64,000 bases of DNA from Agrobacterium salinitolerans (GTDB lineage: Bacteria > Pseudomonadota > Alphaproteobacteria > Rhizobiales > Rhizobiaceae), in the NCBI RefSeq assembly GCF_002008225.1, contig NZ_MRDH01000023.1:62001-126000 (forward strand), read 5' to 3'. Positions 1 through 8,000 of this stretch are shown piece by piece. The first letter of the stretch is position 1; the number at the start of each line of letters is the position of its first letter. A model generated the notes under the pieces. The model was given only the letters and a program-made list of their open reading frames with translations, was not told where the DNA came from and made no database searches. The position numbers and the translations under genes were made by a program.

Positions 1-695
1 AGCGTTGCATCCGTCCTGCGGTCGGAAATGATCGTTCCGTCGCTGATTTCGATGATCCGCCCGGCGCGTCTGGCAATCGACATATCATGGGTGACGATGA
101 TGACGGTGCGGCCTTCGGCATGCAGCTCGCCGAGGATGCGCAACACCTCGTCGCCGCTGGCGCTGTCGAGCGCGCCGGTCGGTTCGTCGGCAAGAATGAT
201 CTCTGCACCGTTCATCAGGGCGCGGGCGATGGAAACGCGCTGCTGCTGGCCGCCGGAAAGCTGGCCGGGACGGTGATCGAGGCGTTCCGCCATGCCGAGG
301 CGGCCAAGCAGCCTTGCGGCATTTTGCCTGCGGTCGCCCTGCGTCTTGCCGGCATAGATTGCCGGAATTTCGACATTGCCCAGCGCCGTCAGTTCGGCCA
401 GCAGATGGTAGCGCTGGAAGATGAAGCCGAGATTTTCACGCCTGAGCGCCGAAAGCGCGTCGGCATCGAGATTACCCGTTTCCCGGCCCCTGATGCTGTA
501 GCTACCCGATGTCGGGCGGTCGAGGCAGCCGAGAATATTCATCATCGTCGACTTGCCCGACCCGGACGCGCCGACGATCGCCACCATCTCACCGGCCTCG
601 ATGGTGAGGTCGATGTTCTTCAGCACGCTGATCGTGCCTTCGCCGGAGGGATAATCCCGCCGCACGGATTTAAGCGAAATCAAAGGTTCAGCCAT
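1..695 (-). CDS. macB: MacB-type ABC exporter, ATP-binding part (C-terminus outside window)
   Basis: This is the N-terminal 231 residues of a MacB-like fused ATPase/permease. A complete nucleotide-binding domain is visible: Walker [10 protein letters not shown] at residues 42-50, signature LSGGQQQR at 146-153, Walker B ILADEP at 167-172 and the H-loop His of VTHD near 203. MacB works with the periplasmic adaptor MacA and a TolC-type outer membrane protein to export macrolides, peptides or lipids. The ATG at 695 lies 3 bp beyond the macA stop, so the two are co-transcribed. The four-helix permease and periplasmic domain expected after about residue 270 lies beyond base 1. A stand-alone LolD-like ATPase is possible but less likely next to macA. 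Confidence 0.85.
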   Translation of the reverse strand, partial: MAEPLISLKSVRRDYPSGEGTISVLKNIDLTIEAGEMVAIVGASGSGKSTMMNILGCLDRPTSGSYSIRGRETGNLDADALSALRRENLGFIFQRYHLLAELTALGNVEIPAIYAGKTQGDRRQNAARLLGRLGMAERLDHRPGQLSGGQQQRVSIARALMNGAEIILADEPTGALDSASGDEVLRILGELHAEGRTVIIVTHDMSIARRAGRIIEISDGTIISDRRTDAT

Positions 696-698
696 GGT

Positions 699-1922
699 TC
701 AAAGCCCCATCGGCGGGCCGCCCGGCCCCGGCATGGCGTTTGTGGCGGTGTCGGTGGAACGCTCGCCGGTCACCACGCGCTCGTTTTCGGCAAGGCCGGA
801 ACGCACTTCCGCAGTGACCTTGTTGTTCAGCCCGATCTCGACCTTGCGCTCGGAAACCCTGCCATCGGCACCGGCCACACGCACCGCATAGCTGCCGTCG
901 CTGTTCATGCTGCCAAGGGCCGCCGAGGGGACGGTCAGCACGTCCCTCGCTTCGCCGAGAACGATATGGACCTCCGCCGTCATATAGGTACGCAGCTTGC
1001 CTTCCGGGTTCGGCACTTCGAACACGCCATTATAATAGATAGCCTCGGATGACGACGTGCTGGAAGAGGATGAGCTGGAGGATGAAGAGGTCGAGGAACT
1101 GAAGCTGGAATCGCTGCGCACCGATTCCGGCGCCGGCTCTATCGAGGCGAGCGTTGCGTCATACCGCTGCTGCGGCTCGCCGAGCACCGTGAAATAGACC
1201 GGCAGGTCCGGTTTGACCCGCGTTACATCCGCCTCGGAAATTTCCGTGCGCACCGTCATCCGGTCGAGCTGGCCCAGAATGACGATGGTTGGCGCGGATT
1301 GCGTGGCGTTGACGGTCTGCCCTTCCTGGCTGACGATCAACAGAACCGTGCCTTCGATGGGCGCTGTGATCTTGGTATAGCCAAGATTGGCCTCGGCCGT
1401 TTCCACCGCGACCTGCGCTTCCTCGATCTGGGCGTCGATGGCTTCGATCTGCGCCTCGGTGACGGCAAGGGCTGCGGTGGCGCTTTCGAAATCGGCGCGG
1501 GAGGCCGCGTTCTTCGACACCATCTCCTGCTGACGGGCAAGGCTCTGGCGGTTGAGAAGAAGCGTCGCCTGCTTCTCAACCCGCTGCGCCTTCACGTTCG
1601 CCAGGGCCGCCTGCGCCGTGCGCAGACTGTTCGTCTGGGTAACGGAATCGATTTCGGCGATCAGATCGCCCGCCTTGACCGTATCGCCGAGCGCCACCTT
1701 GACGGCGGTGATGCGGCCGGAGGCCTGCGCGCCGACGGCGACAAGGCGAACGGGTTTCAGCGTTCCCGTCGCCAGCACCGTCCGCTCGATATCGCCGCGC
1801 GTCACCGGCGCGGTGATATAGCCGGGTGTGGCCGCCCGCGTATATTGCGAGGACAGCCAGTAGCCGCCCACAGCGAGAGCGACAACCGCCAGCAATGCGC
1901 CTGCCTTGCGTGCCGTTTTCAT
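699..1922 (-). CDS. macA: MacA-type periplasmic adaptor (HlyD/RND family)
   Basis: A 407-residue membrane-fusion protein. An N-terminal membrane anchor (about 8-27) is followed by the first half of the lipoyl domain (about 60-95), a long alpha-helical hairpin (about 95-180), the second lipoyl half (about 183-220, TAPIEGTV) and beta-barrel and membrane-proximal domains. It links the MacB ATPase/permease to an outer membrane channel. An almost pure serine tract at 270-292 interrupts the beta-barrel region. Its serine codons are mixed (AGC, TCC, TCG, TCA, TCT), so it is not a slippage repeat. The gene is directly upstream of macB and 22 bp downstream of a small secreted-protein gene. The substrate cannot be read from the sequence. 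Confidence 0.88.
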   Translation of the reverse strand: MKTARKAGALLAVVALAVGGYWLSSQYTRAATPGYITAPVTRGDIERTVLATGTLKPVRLVAVGAQASGRITAVKVALGDTVKAGDLIAEIDSVTQTNSLRTAQAALANVKAQRVEKQATLLLNRQSLARQQEMVSKNAASRADFESATAALAVTEAQIEAIDAQIEEAQVAVETAEANLGYTKITAPIEGTVLLIVSQEGQTVNATQSAPTIVILGQLDRMTVRTEISEADVTRVKPDLPVYFTVLGEPQQRYDATLASIEPAPESVRSDSSFSSSTSSSSSSSSSSTSSSEAIYYNGVFEVPNPEGKLRTYMTAEVHIVLGEARDVLTVPSAALGSMNSDGSYAVRVAGADGRVSERKVEIGLNNKVTAEVRSGLAENERVVTGERSTDTATNAMPGPGGPPMGL

Positions 1923-1944
1923 ATTGATGTCCTGTCCAGCCGGT

Positions 1945-2247
1945 TCACTCGAAGGAAGAAACCGGCGTCATCTCGTGTTTCACGAGGATGAAACCCCTCT
2001 CCGCTTCGATCCATTCATAGGCAGAGGCCGAGTTTCGCACCGCGGCCTTGAAGCAGGTGCTGCGAAGACGTCTGGAGTCCGTCTTTCCGCGCAGATCCTT
2101 CGCACAGGCGGGCTGGCGCCGCTGTTCATCCTGCCGGGACTTGGCCGCCGGCTGTTGCACGGGCTTGTCCTTTGCCACGGCCACCGACCAGGCAAAGCTC
2201 AAACCAAAAGCCGTTGCCAGCACCAGATAGAAATATCTCATCATCAT
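1945..2247 (-). CDS. small exported hypothetical protein
   Basis: A 100-residue ORF beginning with three Met codons after AGGAAC, so the exact start may be up to two codons later. Residues 1-25 form a plausible Sec signal peptide (hydrophobic LVLATAFGLSFAWSVAVA, then AKD). The remainder is basic and hydrophilic with two cysteines (about 48 and 65) that could form a disulfide. I do not recognise the family. It lies 22 bp upstream of macA on the same strand and is probably its first operon partner. It could be a periplasmic accessory of the efflux pair, which is inference from position only. Confidence 0.55.
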   Translation of the reverse strand: MMMRYFYLVLATAFGLSFAWSVAVAKDKPVQQPAAKSRQDEQRRQPACAKDLRGKTDSRRLRSTCFKAAVRNSASAYEWIEAERGFILVKHEMTPVSSFE

Positions 2248-2268
2248 GTTCCTGCTTGAAAATCACGC

Positions 2269-2294
2269 GGGGGATCGCAGGCGTGCGATCCCCC
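2269..2294 (-). terminator. hairpin downstream of the Spy-like gene
   Basis: A perfect 11-bp stem (gggggatcgca / tgcgatccccc) with a 4-nt loop lies between the Spy-like gene and the small secreted-protein gene. On the minus strand it is followed by GCGTGATTTTC, a weak T tract. It may be an intrinsic terminator or an mRNA-stabilising hairpin. Confidence 0.5.
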
Positions 2295-2316
2295 GGCTCC
2301 AGCCGTTGCCGGCTGA

Positions 2317-2353
2317 TTTCCTCCTTTACTGGGGGGCAGATTAAAGGAGGAAA
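2317..2353. repeat. 12-bp perfect inverted repeat containing Shine-Dalgarno-like cores
   Basis: tttcctccttta (2317-2328) and taaaggaggaaa (2342-2353) are exact reverse complements separated by 13 nt. Both strands therefore carry AAAGGAGG, and no good start codon follows on either one. It sits just after the stop of the Spy-like gene and may simply be the end of its transcript. Confidence 0.6.
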
Positions 2354-2368
2354 CTTCGAAAGGTTGCC

Positions 2369-3007
2369 TCAGCCCCGTTCCGCCTCGGGAACCGGCGGCC
2401 TCATATCGCCATGCGGGGGAGCAAAGCCGCCGCGCTCTGCGGGGCCATGACGCGGGCCGGGAGGCGGAGGCGGCATCAGCGCACGCTCGAGTTCGGCAAG
2501 CTTCAGCACCTGCTGCGGCGAAAGCTTCGGTTTCAGCGCCGCAACGGCGTCCTGCAGGGCTTTGGCCTTTTCCGCCTTCTGCGCGATGATGCCTGCCAGT
2601 TCCTCTCCCGCAAGACGCGGCTCGGGCTTGGCCTTGCCTTCACCCGCCACCGGCGGCGGCGGATTGCGCTCCGGACCGGGGGAAACGAGATCGATCAACG
2701 CCGTGGTATAGGCGCGCCATGGACCGAGCTGTTCCGGCGTGACGCCGAGATAGATTTCGGCCGCCGAAAGCTTCGTCGCCAGCCCCAGAACATCCGGGCC
2801 GGGCATTCTGCGCATATGCGGCGGCAGCGGCCTTTCATCCGGACCCCGATCCGGGCCGATGTCCGGGCCGAGATCGAGATTGGCGGGCGGCGGCGCAGCC
2901 TGTTCGGTCGCCTGGGGTGCGGGCGCATTCTCTTCCGCTGCCTGCGCGGCGGCGGAAACGCCCATAGTTGCTGTCGCGATGGCGGCGGCCAGTAGCGAGT
3001 GTCTCAT
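2369..3007 (-). CDS. Pro-rich periplasmic protein, Spy/CpxP (LTXXQ)-like
   Basis: 212 residues from the ATG at 3007, which follows GGAAGGAAGG; the longer upstream ORF lacks such a site. Residues 1-22 form a signal peptide ending AQA. Next come an acidic, proline-rich stretch (to about residue 65) and a helical segment around 75-105 with V-T-P-E-Q-L-G-P-W spacing. A second helix-rich part (about 135-185) contains LSPQQVLKLAELE, and the tail is proline-rich. The two TPEQ/SPQQ repeats resemble the LTXXQ motifs of Spy/CpxP periplasmic chaperones. The gene diverges from the OmpR-type regulator at 3210, which suggests that system senses envelope stress and controls it. The family assignment is tentative. 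Confidence 0.65.
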   Translation of the reverse strand: MRHSLLAAAIATATMGVSAAAQAAEENAPAPQATEQAAPPPANLDLGPDIGPDRGPDERPLPPHMRRMPGPDVLGLATKLSAAEIYLGVTPEQLGPWRAYTTALIDLVSPGPERNPPPPVAGEGKAKPEPRLAGEELAGIIAQKAEKAKALQDAVAALKPKLSPQQVLKLAELERALMPPPPPGPRHGPAERGGFAPPHGDMRPPVPEAERG

Positions 3008-3070
3008 CTTACCTTCCTTCCGTTTTCCAACATGAAAGGATGATAGGAGCATCGCGTTTCCGGCTTTGGT

Positions 3071-3126
3071 CCGAATGTTTCCAGGCTGCTTCCGCAAACC
3101 GCCTATTTGTAACCGAATGTTGCCAG
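3071..3126. promoter_or_regulatory. direct repeat in the divergent promoter, candidate response-regulator sites
   Basis: ccgaatgtttccag (3071-3084) and ccgaatgttgccag (3113-3126) match at 13 of 14 positions. They are 42 bp apart, close to four helical turns, between the Spy-like gene and the response regulator. OmpR-family regulators bind direct repeats, so autoregulation is plausible. Confidence 0.4.
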
Positions 3127-3209
3127 AATGGCCCCGGAAAGCTTTCGTTGCAAAAATCCGCCGTTTCTTTTCAGCGCTTATGTATAGTGGCATCAAAAGG
3201 TTGGACGAT

Positions 3210-3941
3210 ATGACGACAGTTTCGGTGACACATATATTGATCGTCGATGACGATCCGGAAATACGCACATTGCTCGCGAAATATCTCGGCTCGCAGGGGT
3301 TTCGCGTGTCGATGGCCGCCGACAGGCGTGAGTTCGAGGAAAAGATCGCCAGCTCCGATCCCGATCTCATCGTGCTCGACGTGATGCTGCCCGATGGCTC
3401 CGGCCTCGATATCTGCCGCGATCTGCAGGGCCGCCGGCCGCGCACGCCGGTCATTCTCCTGACTGCGCTGAAGGAAGATGTCGACCGGATCGTCGGGCTG
3501 GAAATCGGCGCAGACGACTATCTCGGCAAACCCTTCAATCCGCGCGAACTGACCGCGCGCATCAAGGCCGTGCTGCGCCGCGCGACACCGCAGGAGGCTC
3601 CCCGCCCCTCATCCGCCGCCTATGGTTTTGCGGATTTTACCGCCGATCCCGAGCAGCGCTCCGTCATCCGCGCCAGCGGTGAAAAGATAGATTTGACGGG
3701 AGCGGAATTCGATCTGCTGAAAGTCTTTCTCGACAGGCCCGGTCGGCTGCTTTCCCGCGATCAGCTTCTTGATCTCACGCAGGGCAAGGATCGCGGCCCG
3801 TTCGACCGTTCCATCGACGTGCTGATGAGCCGCTTGCGCAAGAAGCTGGACGCCGACACCCAGACGCCGATCTTCAAGACCGTGCGCAATGGCGGTTACC
3901 AGATGACGGTTCAGGTCAGAACCCTACCGGTGCAGCGATGA
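3210..3941 (+). CDS. OmpR/PhoB-family response regulator
   Basis: 243 residues from the ATG at 3210; the upstream in-frame extension lies in the promoter region. The receiver domain spans about 6-120, with an acidic pocket at 13-15 (DDD), phospho-acceptor Asp57 (VLDVMLPDGSG), Thr in LLTAL and Lys in GKPF. The winged-helix DNA-binding domain (about 140-235) has the typical LTGAEFDLLKVFLDRPGR and RSIDVLMSRLRKKL elements. The stop overlaps the ATG of the kinase by 4 bp, so they are translationally coupled. It resembles the AdeR/BaeR/CpxR-type regulators that often control efflux pumps. The nearby macAB and Spy-like gene are plausible targets. Confidence 0.92.
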   Translation: MTTVSVTHILIVDDDPEIRTLLAKYLGSQGFRVSMAADRREFEEKIASSDPDLIVLDVMLPDGSGLDICRDLQGRRPRTPVILLTALKEDVDRIVGLEIGADDYLGKPFNPRELTARIKAVLRRATPQEAPRPSSAAYGFADFTADPEQRSVIRASGEKIDLTGAEFDLLKVFLDRPGRLLSRDQLLDLTQGKDRGPFDRSIDVLMSRLRKKLDADTQTPIFKTVRNGGYQMTVQVRTLPVQR

Positions 3942-5200
3942 GCTCGCTTAAAAACCGCATCACGGCGCTGATGATCGTCTCCATCATCGCCGTCATCGCA
4001 CTTGCGACTTTTGTGGCGGACCGGACGTTGCAGCCGCCGCCGCCCGACGCCACTATCGAGCCGCTGGCCCGCAGCCTCGCCTTTGCCGTGACCATGGCCG
4101 AACGTGATCCTTCCCTGCAGCAGCCCGGCTATTTCCAGATAGAACAGAAGCCGCCGCAAGGCGATCTCGACGGCATGCTTTCGGAATTTCTGGAAAAGGC
4201 GCTGGCCCGCGTCGGAGAGCCGCGCACCGCGATGGTCATCCGCTCACCGGGAAATCCTGCCCCCGTGGCGGCTATCGCGCTGGAAAAAGGCGGCTGGCTG
4301 GTTGCGGAAATTCCGCATATGGGTCCGCCGCCGGGCGGCTGGAAGATTTTCGGCATGTGGATCGGGCTGATCATTCTCGGCAGTGCCGCCGTTTCGATCT
4401 TTGCCGCCAGCAAGATCACCCGCCCGCTCGACATGCTGGAAAATGCGGCCGCCAGCATCGGGCCTGACGGTTCGCTGCCGCACCTGCCGGAAATCGGACC
4501 GGGCGAAATCCGCGCCACGGCGCGGGCGCTGAACGAACTCGCCACCCGCCTGAAGGCGGCGATGGAAAGCCGCATGCGCCTCGTCGCCGCCGCCGGCCAC
4601 GATCTCAGAACCCCGATGACCCGCATGCGGCTCAGGGCGGAATTCATCGAAAACGGCGAGGAACGGGCCAAATGGCTGGCGGATCTCGAGGAACTGGACG
4701 CCATCGCCGACAGCGCCATCCTGCTGGTACGGGAAGAGGTCCGCCAGGACAGCATCCAGACGATCGACATCGGCAGGCTTCTCAGCGAAATCGTTAGCGA
4801 TGTTTCCGGTCTCGGTCATGCGGGCTCGCTTGTCTTCATCGAGCCGGAAGCCGCCATGACCATCAAGGCGGCCCCGCTGGCGCTCAAGAGAGCCCTGCGC
4901 AACCTCATCCTGAACGCAGTCACCCATGGCAAGAAGGCTCATATCGATCTGATCGGAGACGAGAGCGAAATCGTCGTGACCATCAGGGATGAAGGCCCCG
5001 GCATTCCGCAGGAACTGATCGGGCGGGTTTTCGAACCCTTCTTCCGGGTGGACCTCGCGCGGCGCAAATCAATCCCCGGCGTGGGTCTTGGTCTTGCCAT
5101 CGCCAGGGAAATCATCGAGCGCTTCGGCGGCACGATCACCATTGCCAACCACAAGAAACAGGGCCTTATCCAGACCGTGACCTTCGCAAGGGCAGCGTGA
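3938..5200 (+). CDS. sensor histidine kinase (HAMP-HisKA-HATPase)
   Basis: 420 residues. Two membrane helices (about 8-27 and 138-156) flank a roughly 110-residue periplasmic sensor with proline-rich ends. A HAMP linker (about 158-212) is followed by the HisKA helix with phospho-acceptor His221 (AGHDLRTPMTRMRLRAEF). The ATPase domain has the N-box (LRNLILNAVTHG), G1 box DEGPGIP and G2 box GVGLGLAIA. It phosphorylates the regulator encoded immediately upstream (4-bp overlap). The gene ends 2 bp before the convergent GH105 gene, leaving no room for a separate terminator. The sensed signal is unknown, but envelope or drug stress would fit the neighbours. Confidence 0.92.
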   Translation: MSSLKNRITALMIVSIIAVIALATFVADRTLQPPPPDATIEPLARSLAFAVTMAERDPSLQQPGYFQIEQKPPQGDLDGMLSEFLEKALARVGEPRTAMVIRSPGNPAPVAAIALEKGGWLVAEIPHMGPPPGGWKIFGMWIGLIILGSAAVSIFAASKITRPLDMLENAAASIGPDGSLPHLPEIGPGEIRATARALNELATRLKAAMESRMRLVAAAGHDLRTPMTRMRLRAEFIENGEERAKWLADLEELDAIADSAILLVREEVRQDSIQTIDIGRLLSEIVSDVSGLGHAGSLVFIEPEAAMTIKAAPLALKRALRNLILNAVTHGKKAHIDLIGDESEIVVTIRDEGPGIPQELIGRVFEPFFRVDLARRKSIPGVGLGLAIAREIIERFGGTITIANHKKQGLIQTVTFARAA

Positions 5201-5202
5201 CG

Positions 5203-6327
5203 TCACGCCGCTGAAACAGCCTGCGCCTGCCGCTTGGCCAGAAGCAGGTTTTCAGCATAGGCCATCATCAACGGCCCGACGCCCTTGGCATCATCAGACA
5301 CCACCGGCTCGGTCAGATAATATTCCGGCGTTCCATCGCGATAATTGCCCTCGAAGCCGCCAAGGCCCGCGACGTGCACGATGCCCGTGAGGCGCGTCAC
5401 GCCTTCTTCATCGGCTTTCAGCCGCGTTTCCAGAAGCGCCTCAAGCGCGCGGCGACCCGCCGAAAGGGCGGCATTCGCCTCTTCGCCCTGCACGAGCTTA
5501 AGCCGCGCCGCGCGCAGCAAGGCATAGGCGAACATGGCCGAGGCGGATGTTTCCTCATAATTGTCCGCAAGGTCCGGATTGTCGACAACCTGCATCCAGA
5601 GGCCGGTCTCGGTCTGCCGGGCGATGATACCGGCCAGAAGCGACTGCGTCTTGTTGCGAAGCGCCACCATCGCATCGTCATCCGGCAGGGTGGCCAGCGC
5701 GTCCACCAGCGCCATGGCGAGCCAGCCCACCGCGCGTGCCCATATAGCGGGAGATTTTCCGCTTTGAGGATCGGCCCAGCGCTGGCTGCGGCTCTCGTCA
5801 TAACCATGGACATAAAGCCCGCCGCTATCCTTCGTCGCCGCGAGCGCTGCTGAAAACTGCCGCAGCGCATCGTCGATCAGTTCCGTCCGGCCCGTCGCCT
5901 GCGCATATTCTATCTGGAAAGGAAGCCCCATATATAGCCCGTCCAGCCAGACCTGATGCGGATAACGCTTCTTGTGCCAGTAATTTCCGGATGCGATGCG
6001 TGGATGGCTGCGCAGTTGCCCCGCCAGATGTTCCGCCGCAGCGAGGTAACGCGGATCGCCCGTTTCCGCCGCAAGGGGAAAGAGGATACGGCCGGCAAGG
6101 ATATGGTCGATATTATATTCGTGCGGATCGTAACCGGCGAGCGTGCCGTCTGGCGCTATCTGCGCATCGGCGAGACGATGCAGATGATCGTTCCAGCGCG
6201 CCTCCCCGGTCGCCTCGAACAGCTGCTGCAGACCGCGATAAATGCATCCATCCTCATAACACCAGCTTCCGCCCTTGTAATGTTTATAAAGGCTGGAGAA
6301 TTGATCAAAATATTCAGTGGCTTTCAT
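5203..6327 (-). CDS. GH105/GH88 unsaturated rhamnogalacturonyl/glucuronyl hydrolase
   Basis: 374 residues from the ATG at 6327; a TTG four codons upstream overlaps the GH28 stop and is an alternative. The fold is an (alpha/alpha)6 barrel typical of YteR/YesR. The motif VWLDGLYMGLPF near residue 129 carries the Asp matching the general acid of YteR. H-K-K-R-Y and WARAVGWLAMAL are also family signatures. These enzymes hydrate the 4,5-unsaturated uronic acid at the non-reducing end of pectin fragments, releasing a 4-deoxy-5-keto-uronate. There is no signal peptide, so it acts in the cytoplasm on imported oligomers. It is the last gene of the tog-GH28-GH105 operon. Confidence 0.88.
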   Translation of the reverse strand: MKATEYFDQFSSLYKHYKGGSWCYEDGCIYRGLQQLFEATGEARWNDHLHRLADAQIAPDGTLAGYDPHEYNIDHILAGRILFPLAAETGDPRYLAAAEHLAGQLRSHPRIASGNYWHKKRYPHQVWLDGLYMGLPFQIEYAQATGRTELIDDALRQFSAALAATKDSGGLYVHGYDESRSQRWADPQSGKSPAIWARAVGWLAMALVDALATLPDDDAMVALRNKTQSLLAGIIARQTETGLWMQVVDNPDLADNYEETSASAMFAYALLRAARLKLVQGEEANAALSAGRRALEALLETRLKADEEGVTRLTGIVHVAGLGGFEGNYRDGTPEYYLTEPVVSDDAKGVGPLMMAYAENLLLAKRQAQAVSAA

Positions 6328-6335
6328 CTGTTTTC

Positions 6336-7889
6336 TCAATTGGAATCTGACACAATGGAAACGGAAGCATCGCTCAACAGGGCAGGATTATCGCAGACTA
6401 TATGCGCCTGCTCGAAAACAATCGCCTCATGGCGCATGGGACGCACCCCGTCGGCCATGATCGGCGGCGTTGCGATGGCCGAAGGATCGCGCGAGACGAT
6501 GGTGAGATTGCGGATGGCGACGTTGCGGATGGGCGCTTCGGCAAGGCCCAGAAAAGCGCCGGCCGCATGGGAGAGATTGCGGATCTCGACGTCCTCCACG
6601 CTAATGCCGTCGATAAAGGGCGTGCCGCCATCGACCGGCGCCGGGTTTCGCGATTGCACCCAGTCGTCATGTCCATCGGCATCGCAATGATAATGGGCAT
6701 TGGCGGAAAGCGCGGTCTGCACGCCATCCAGCAGCACCCGGCGCATGGCAATGTTGCTGACGGTGCCGCCGCGCCCGCGCCGTGTCTTGAGGCGCAGGCC
6801 GCGATCCGTGCCGACCATCTCGCAATCCTCAACCGCCACGTCACGCACACCGCCGGACATTTCCGAACCGATCACCAGCCCGCCATGGCCTCGTTCCATT
6901 AGGCAATAGCGCACCCGAACGCCCCGCGTTTCCGAAAGATGATCGTTCTCGCCATCAGGACCGCGCTTTCCCGCCTTCACCGCAATGCAATCGTCGCCGA
7001 CGGAAAAGCGCACGCCTGATATCGTGACGTTGCGGCAGCTTTCCGGGTTGAAACCATCGGTGTTCGGGCTGTCATGGGGCGCGACGATGCTGAGGCCGGC
7101 GGCAATCAAGTCTTCGCAGCCCTGCGGATGGATCGTCCAGGAGGCAGCGTTTCGGATCGTGAAACCGAGCAGGTTTGTCTTCCGGCAGGAAACGAGATGC
7201 AGGCCGCGCGGCCGGCGCGCGCCGTCGCGGGTTTCTTTCGGCCAGCTCCACCAATCGCCTCTGTCGCCAGAACCGTCGAGAACGCCCCTGCCCTCGATGA
7301 CGAGATTGTCTGCCGCAATCGCATGAACCGGCGCGGCGAAACAGGCGTCCGGCAAGCCTTCCCAGCTTCCGAGCATACGGCCTGCCTCATCGCGGGCAGG
7401 CAGGATCGGCCAGCTCCTGCGGGTGGAGGGCGCGCGCAGCACGGCTCCTTCGGCAAGGTGGAAGGTCATATTGCTTTTGAGGCGTACGGGAAATGCCGTC
7501 CAGAGACCGCCCCCGAGACGCAACGTGCCGCCGTGCGGCACCGCGGCCACGGCCCTTTCCAGCGCCTGCGCGTTGGCGCGCACACCTTCTTCATCATCGA
7601 GCGCAACATTCGACATCAGGGAAAATGCCGCAGCCTCGACAAGCCCGGCGCAGGAGGCGGTTTTGAACGCCAGCGTCGCGAACCCCTCCGCCTCGAAGAG
7701 ATAACGAGTATCCGGGGAGAGATCATGCAGCAGCGTCACCACGGACGCGGTTTCACCGCGCCGTTCGTCGCCATCCGGCGACGTCAGACGCCATGCCGTT
7801 TTAGACGGAAGGAAATATCGGGCGCCGGGCGCAGCAAGGCAAAGCGCAGCCATTCGCGCCGAAGACGCGATGATAAGGGGTTCGTTCAT
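6336..7889 (-). CDS. GH28 polygalacturonase (probably exo-acting, cytoplasmic)
   Basis: 517 residues from the ATG at 7889, preceded by AAGAGAG. A short N-terminal beta-domain (about 1-90) precedes the right-handed beta-helix. The GH28 catalytic motifs are present: NTDGF (276-280), GDD (298-300), RGHGG (333-337) and RLK. Together they supply the Asp triad, His and substrate-binding Arg/Lys. The enzyme hydrolyses alpha-1,4-galacturonan. No Sec signal peptide is evident, and the gene follows an oligogalacturonide importer. An intracellular exo-polygalacturonase producing galacturonate monomers is therefore the best reading. The 3' end abuts the GH105 gene (ATG 8 bp after this stop). Confidence 0.9.
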   Translation of the reverse strand: MNEPLIIASSARMAALCLAAPGARYFLPSKTAWRLTSPDGDERRGETASVVTLLHDLSPDTRYLFEAEGFATLAFKTASCAGLVEAAAFSLMSNVALDDEEGVRANAQALERAVAAVPHGGTLRLGGGLWTAFPVRLKSNMTFHLAEGAVLRAPSTRRSWPILPARDEAGRMLGSWEGLPDACFAAPVHAIAADNLVIEGRGVLDGSGDRGDWWSWPKETRDGARRPRGLHLVSCRKTNLLGFTIRNAASWTIHPQGCEDLIAAGLSIVAPHDSPNTDGFNPESCRNVTISGVRFSVGDDCIAVKAGKRGPDGENDHLSETRGVRVRYCLMERGHGGLVIGSEMSGGVRDVAVEDCEMVGTDRGLRLKTRRGRGGTVSNIAMRRVLLDGVQTALSANAHYHCDADGHDDWVQSRNPAPVDGGTPFIDGISVEDVEIRNLSHAAGAFLGLAEAPIRNVAIRNLTIVSRDPSAIATPPIMADGVRPMRHEAIVFEQAHIVCDNPALLSDASVSIVSDSN

Positions 7890-8000
7890 GCTCTCTTCTC
7901 GTCTTTTTTTGCATAGCCGACCAAACCCTTGGCGGACATGCTTCATATCGTCCGGCGTCCGGATAGAGGGCCCGCCACCGGAGGCGGCGGGCCATTGTCA

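Noticed and set aside
1047-1115. Poly-serine coding stretch as a simple sequence repeat
   Set aside because: Codons are mixed, so no nucleotide-level repeat exists and slippage is unlikely.
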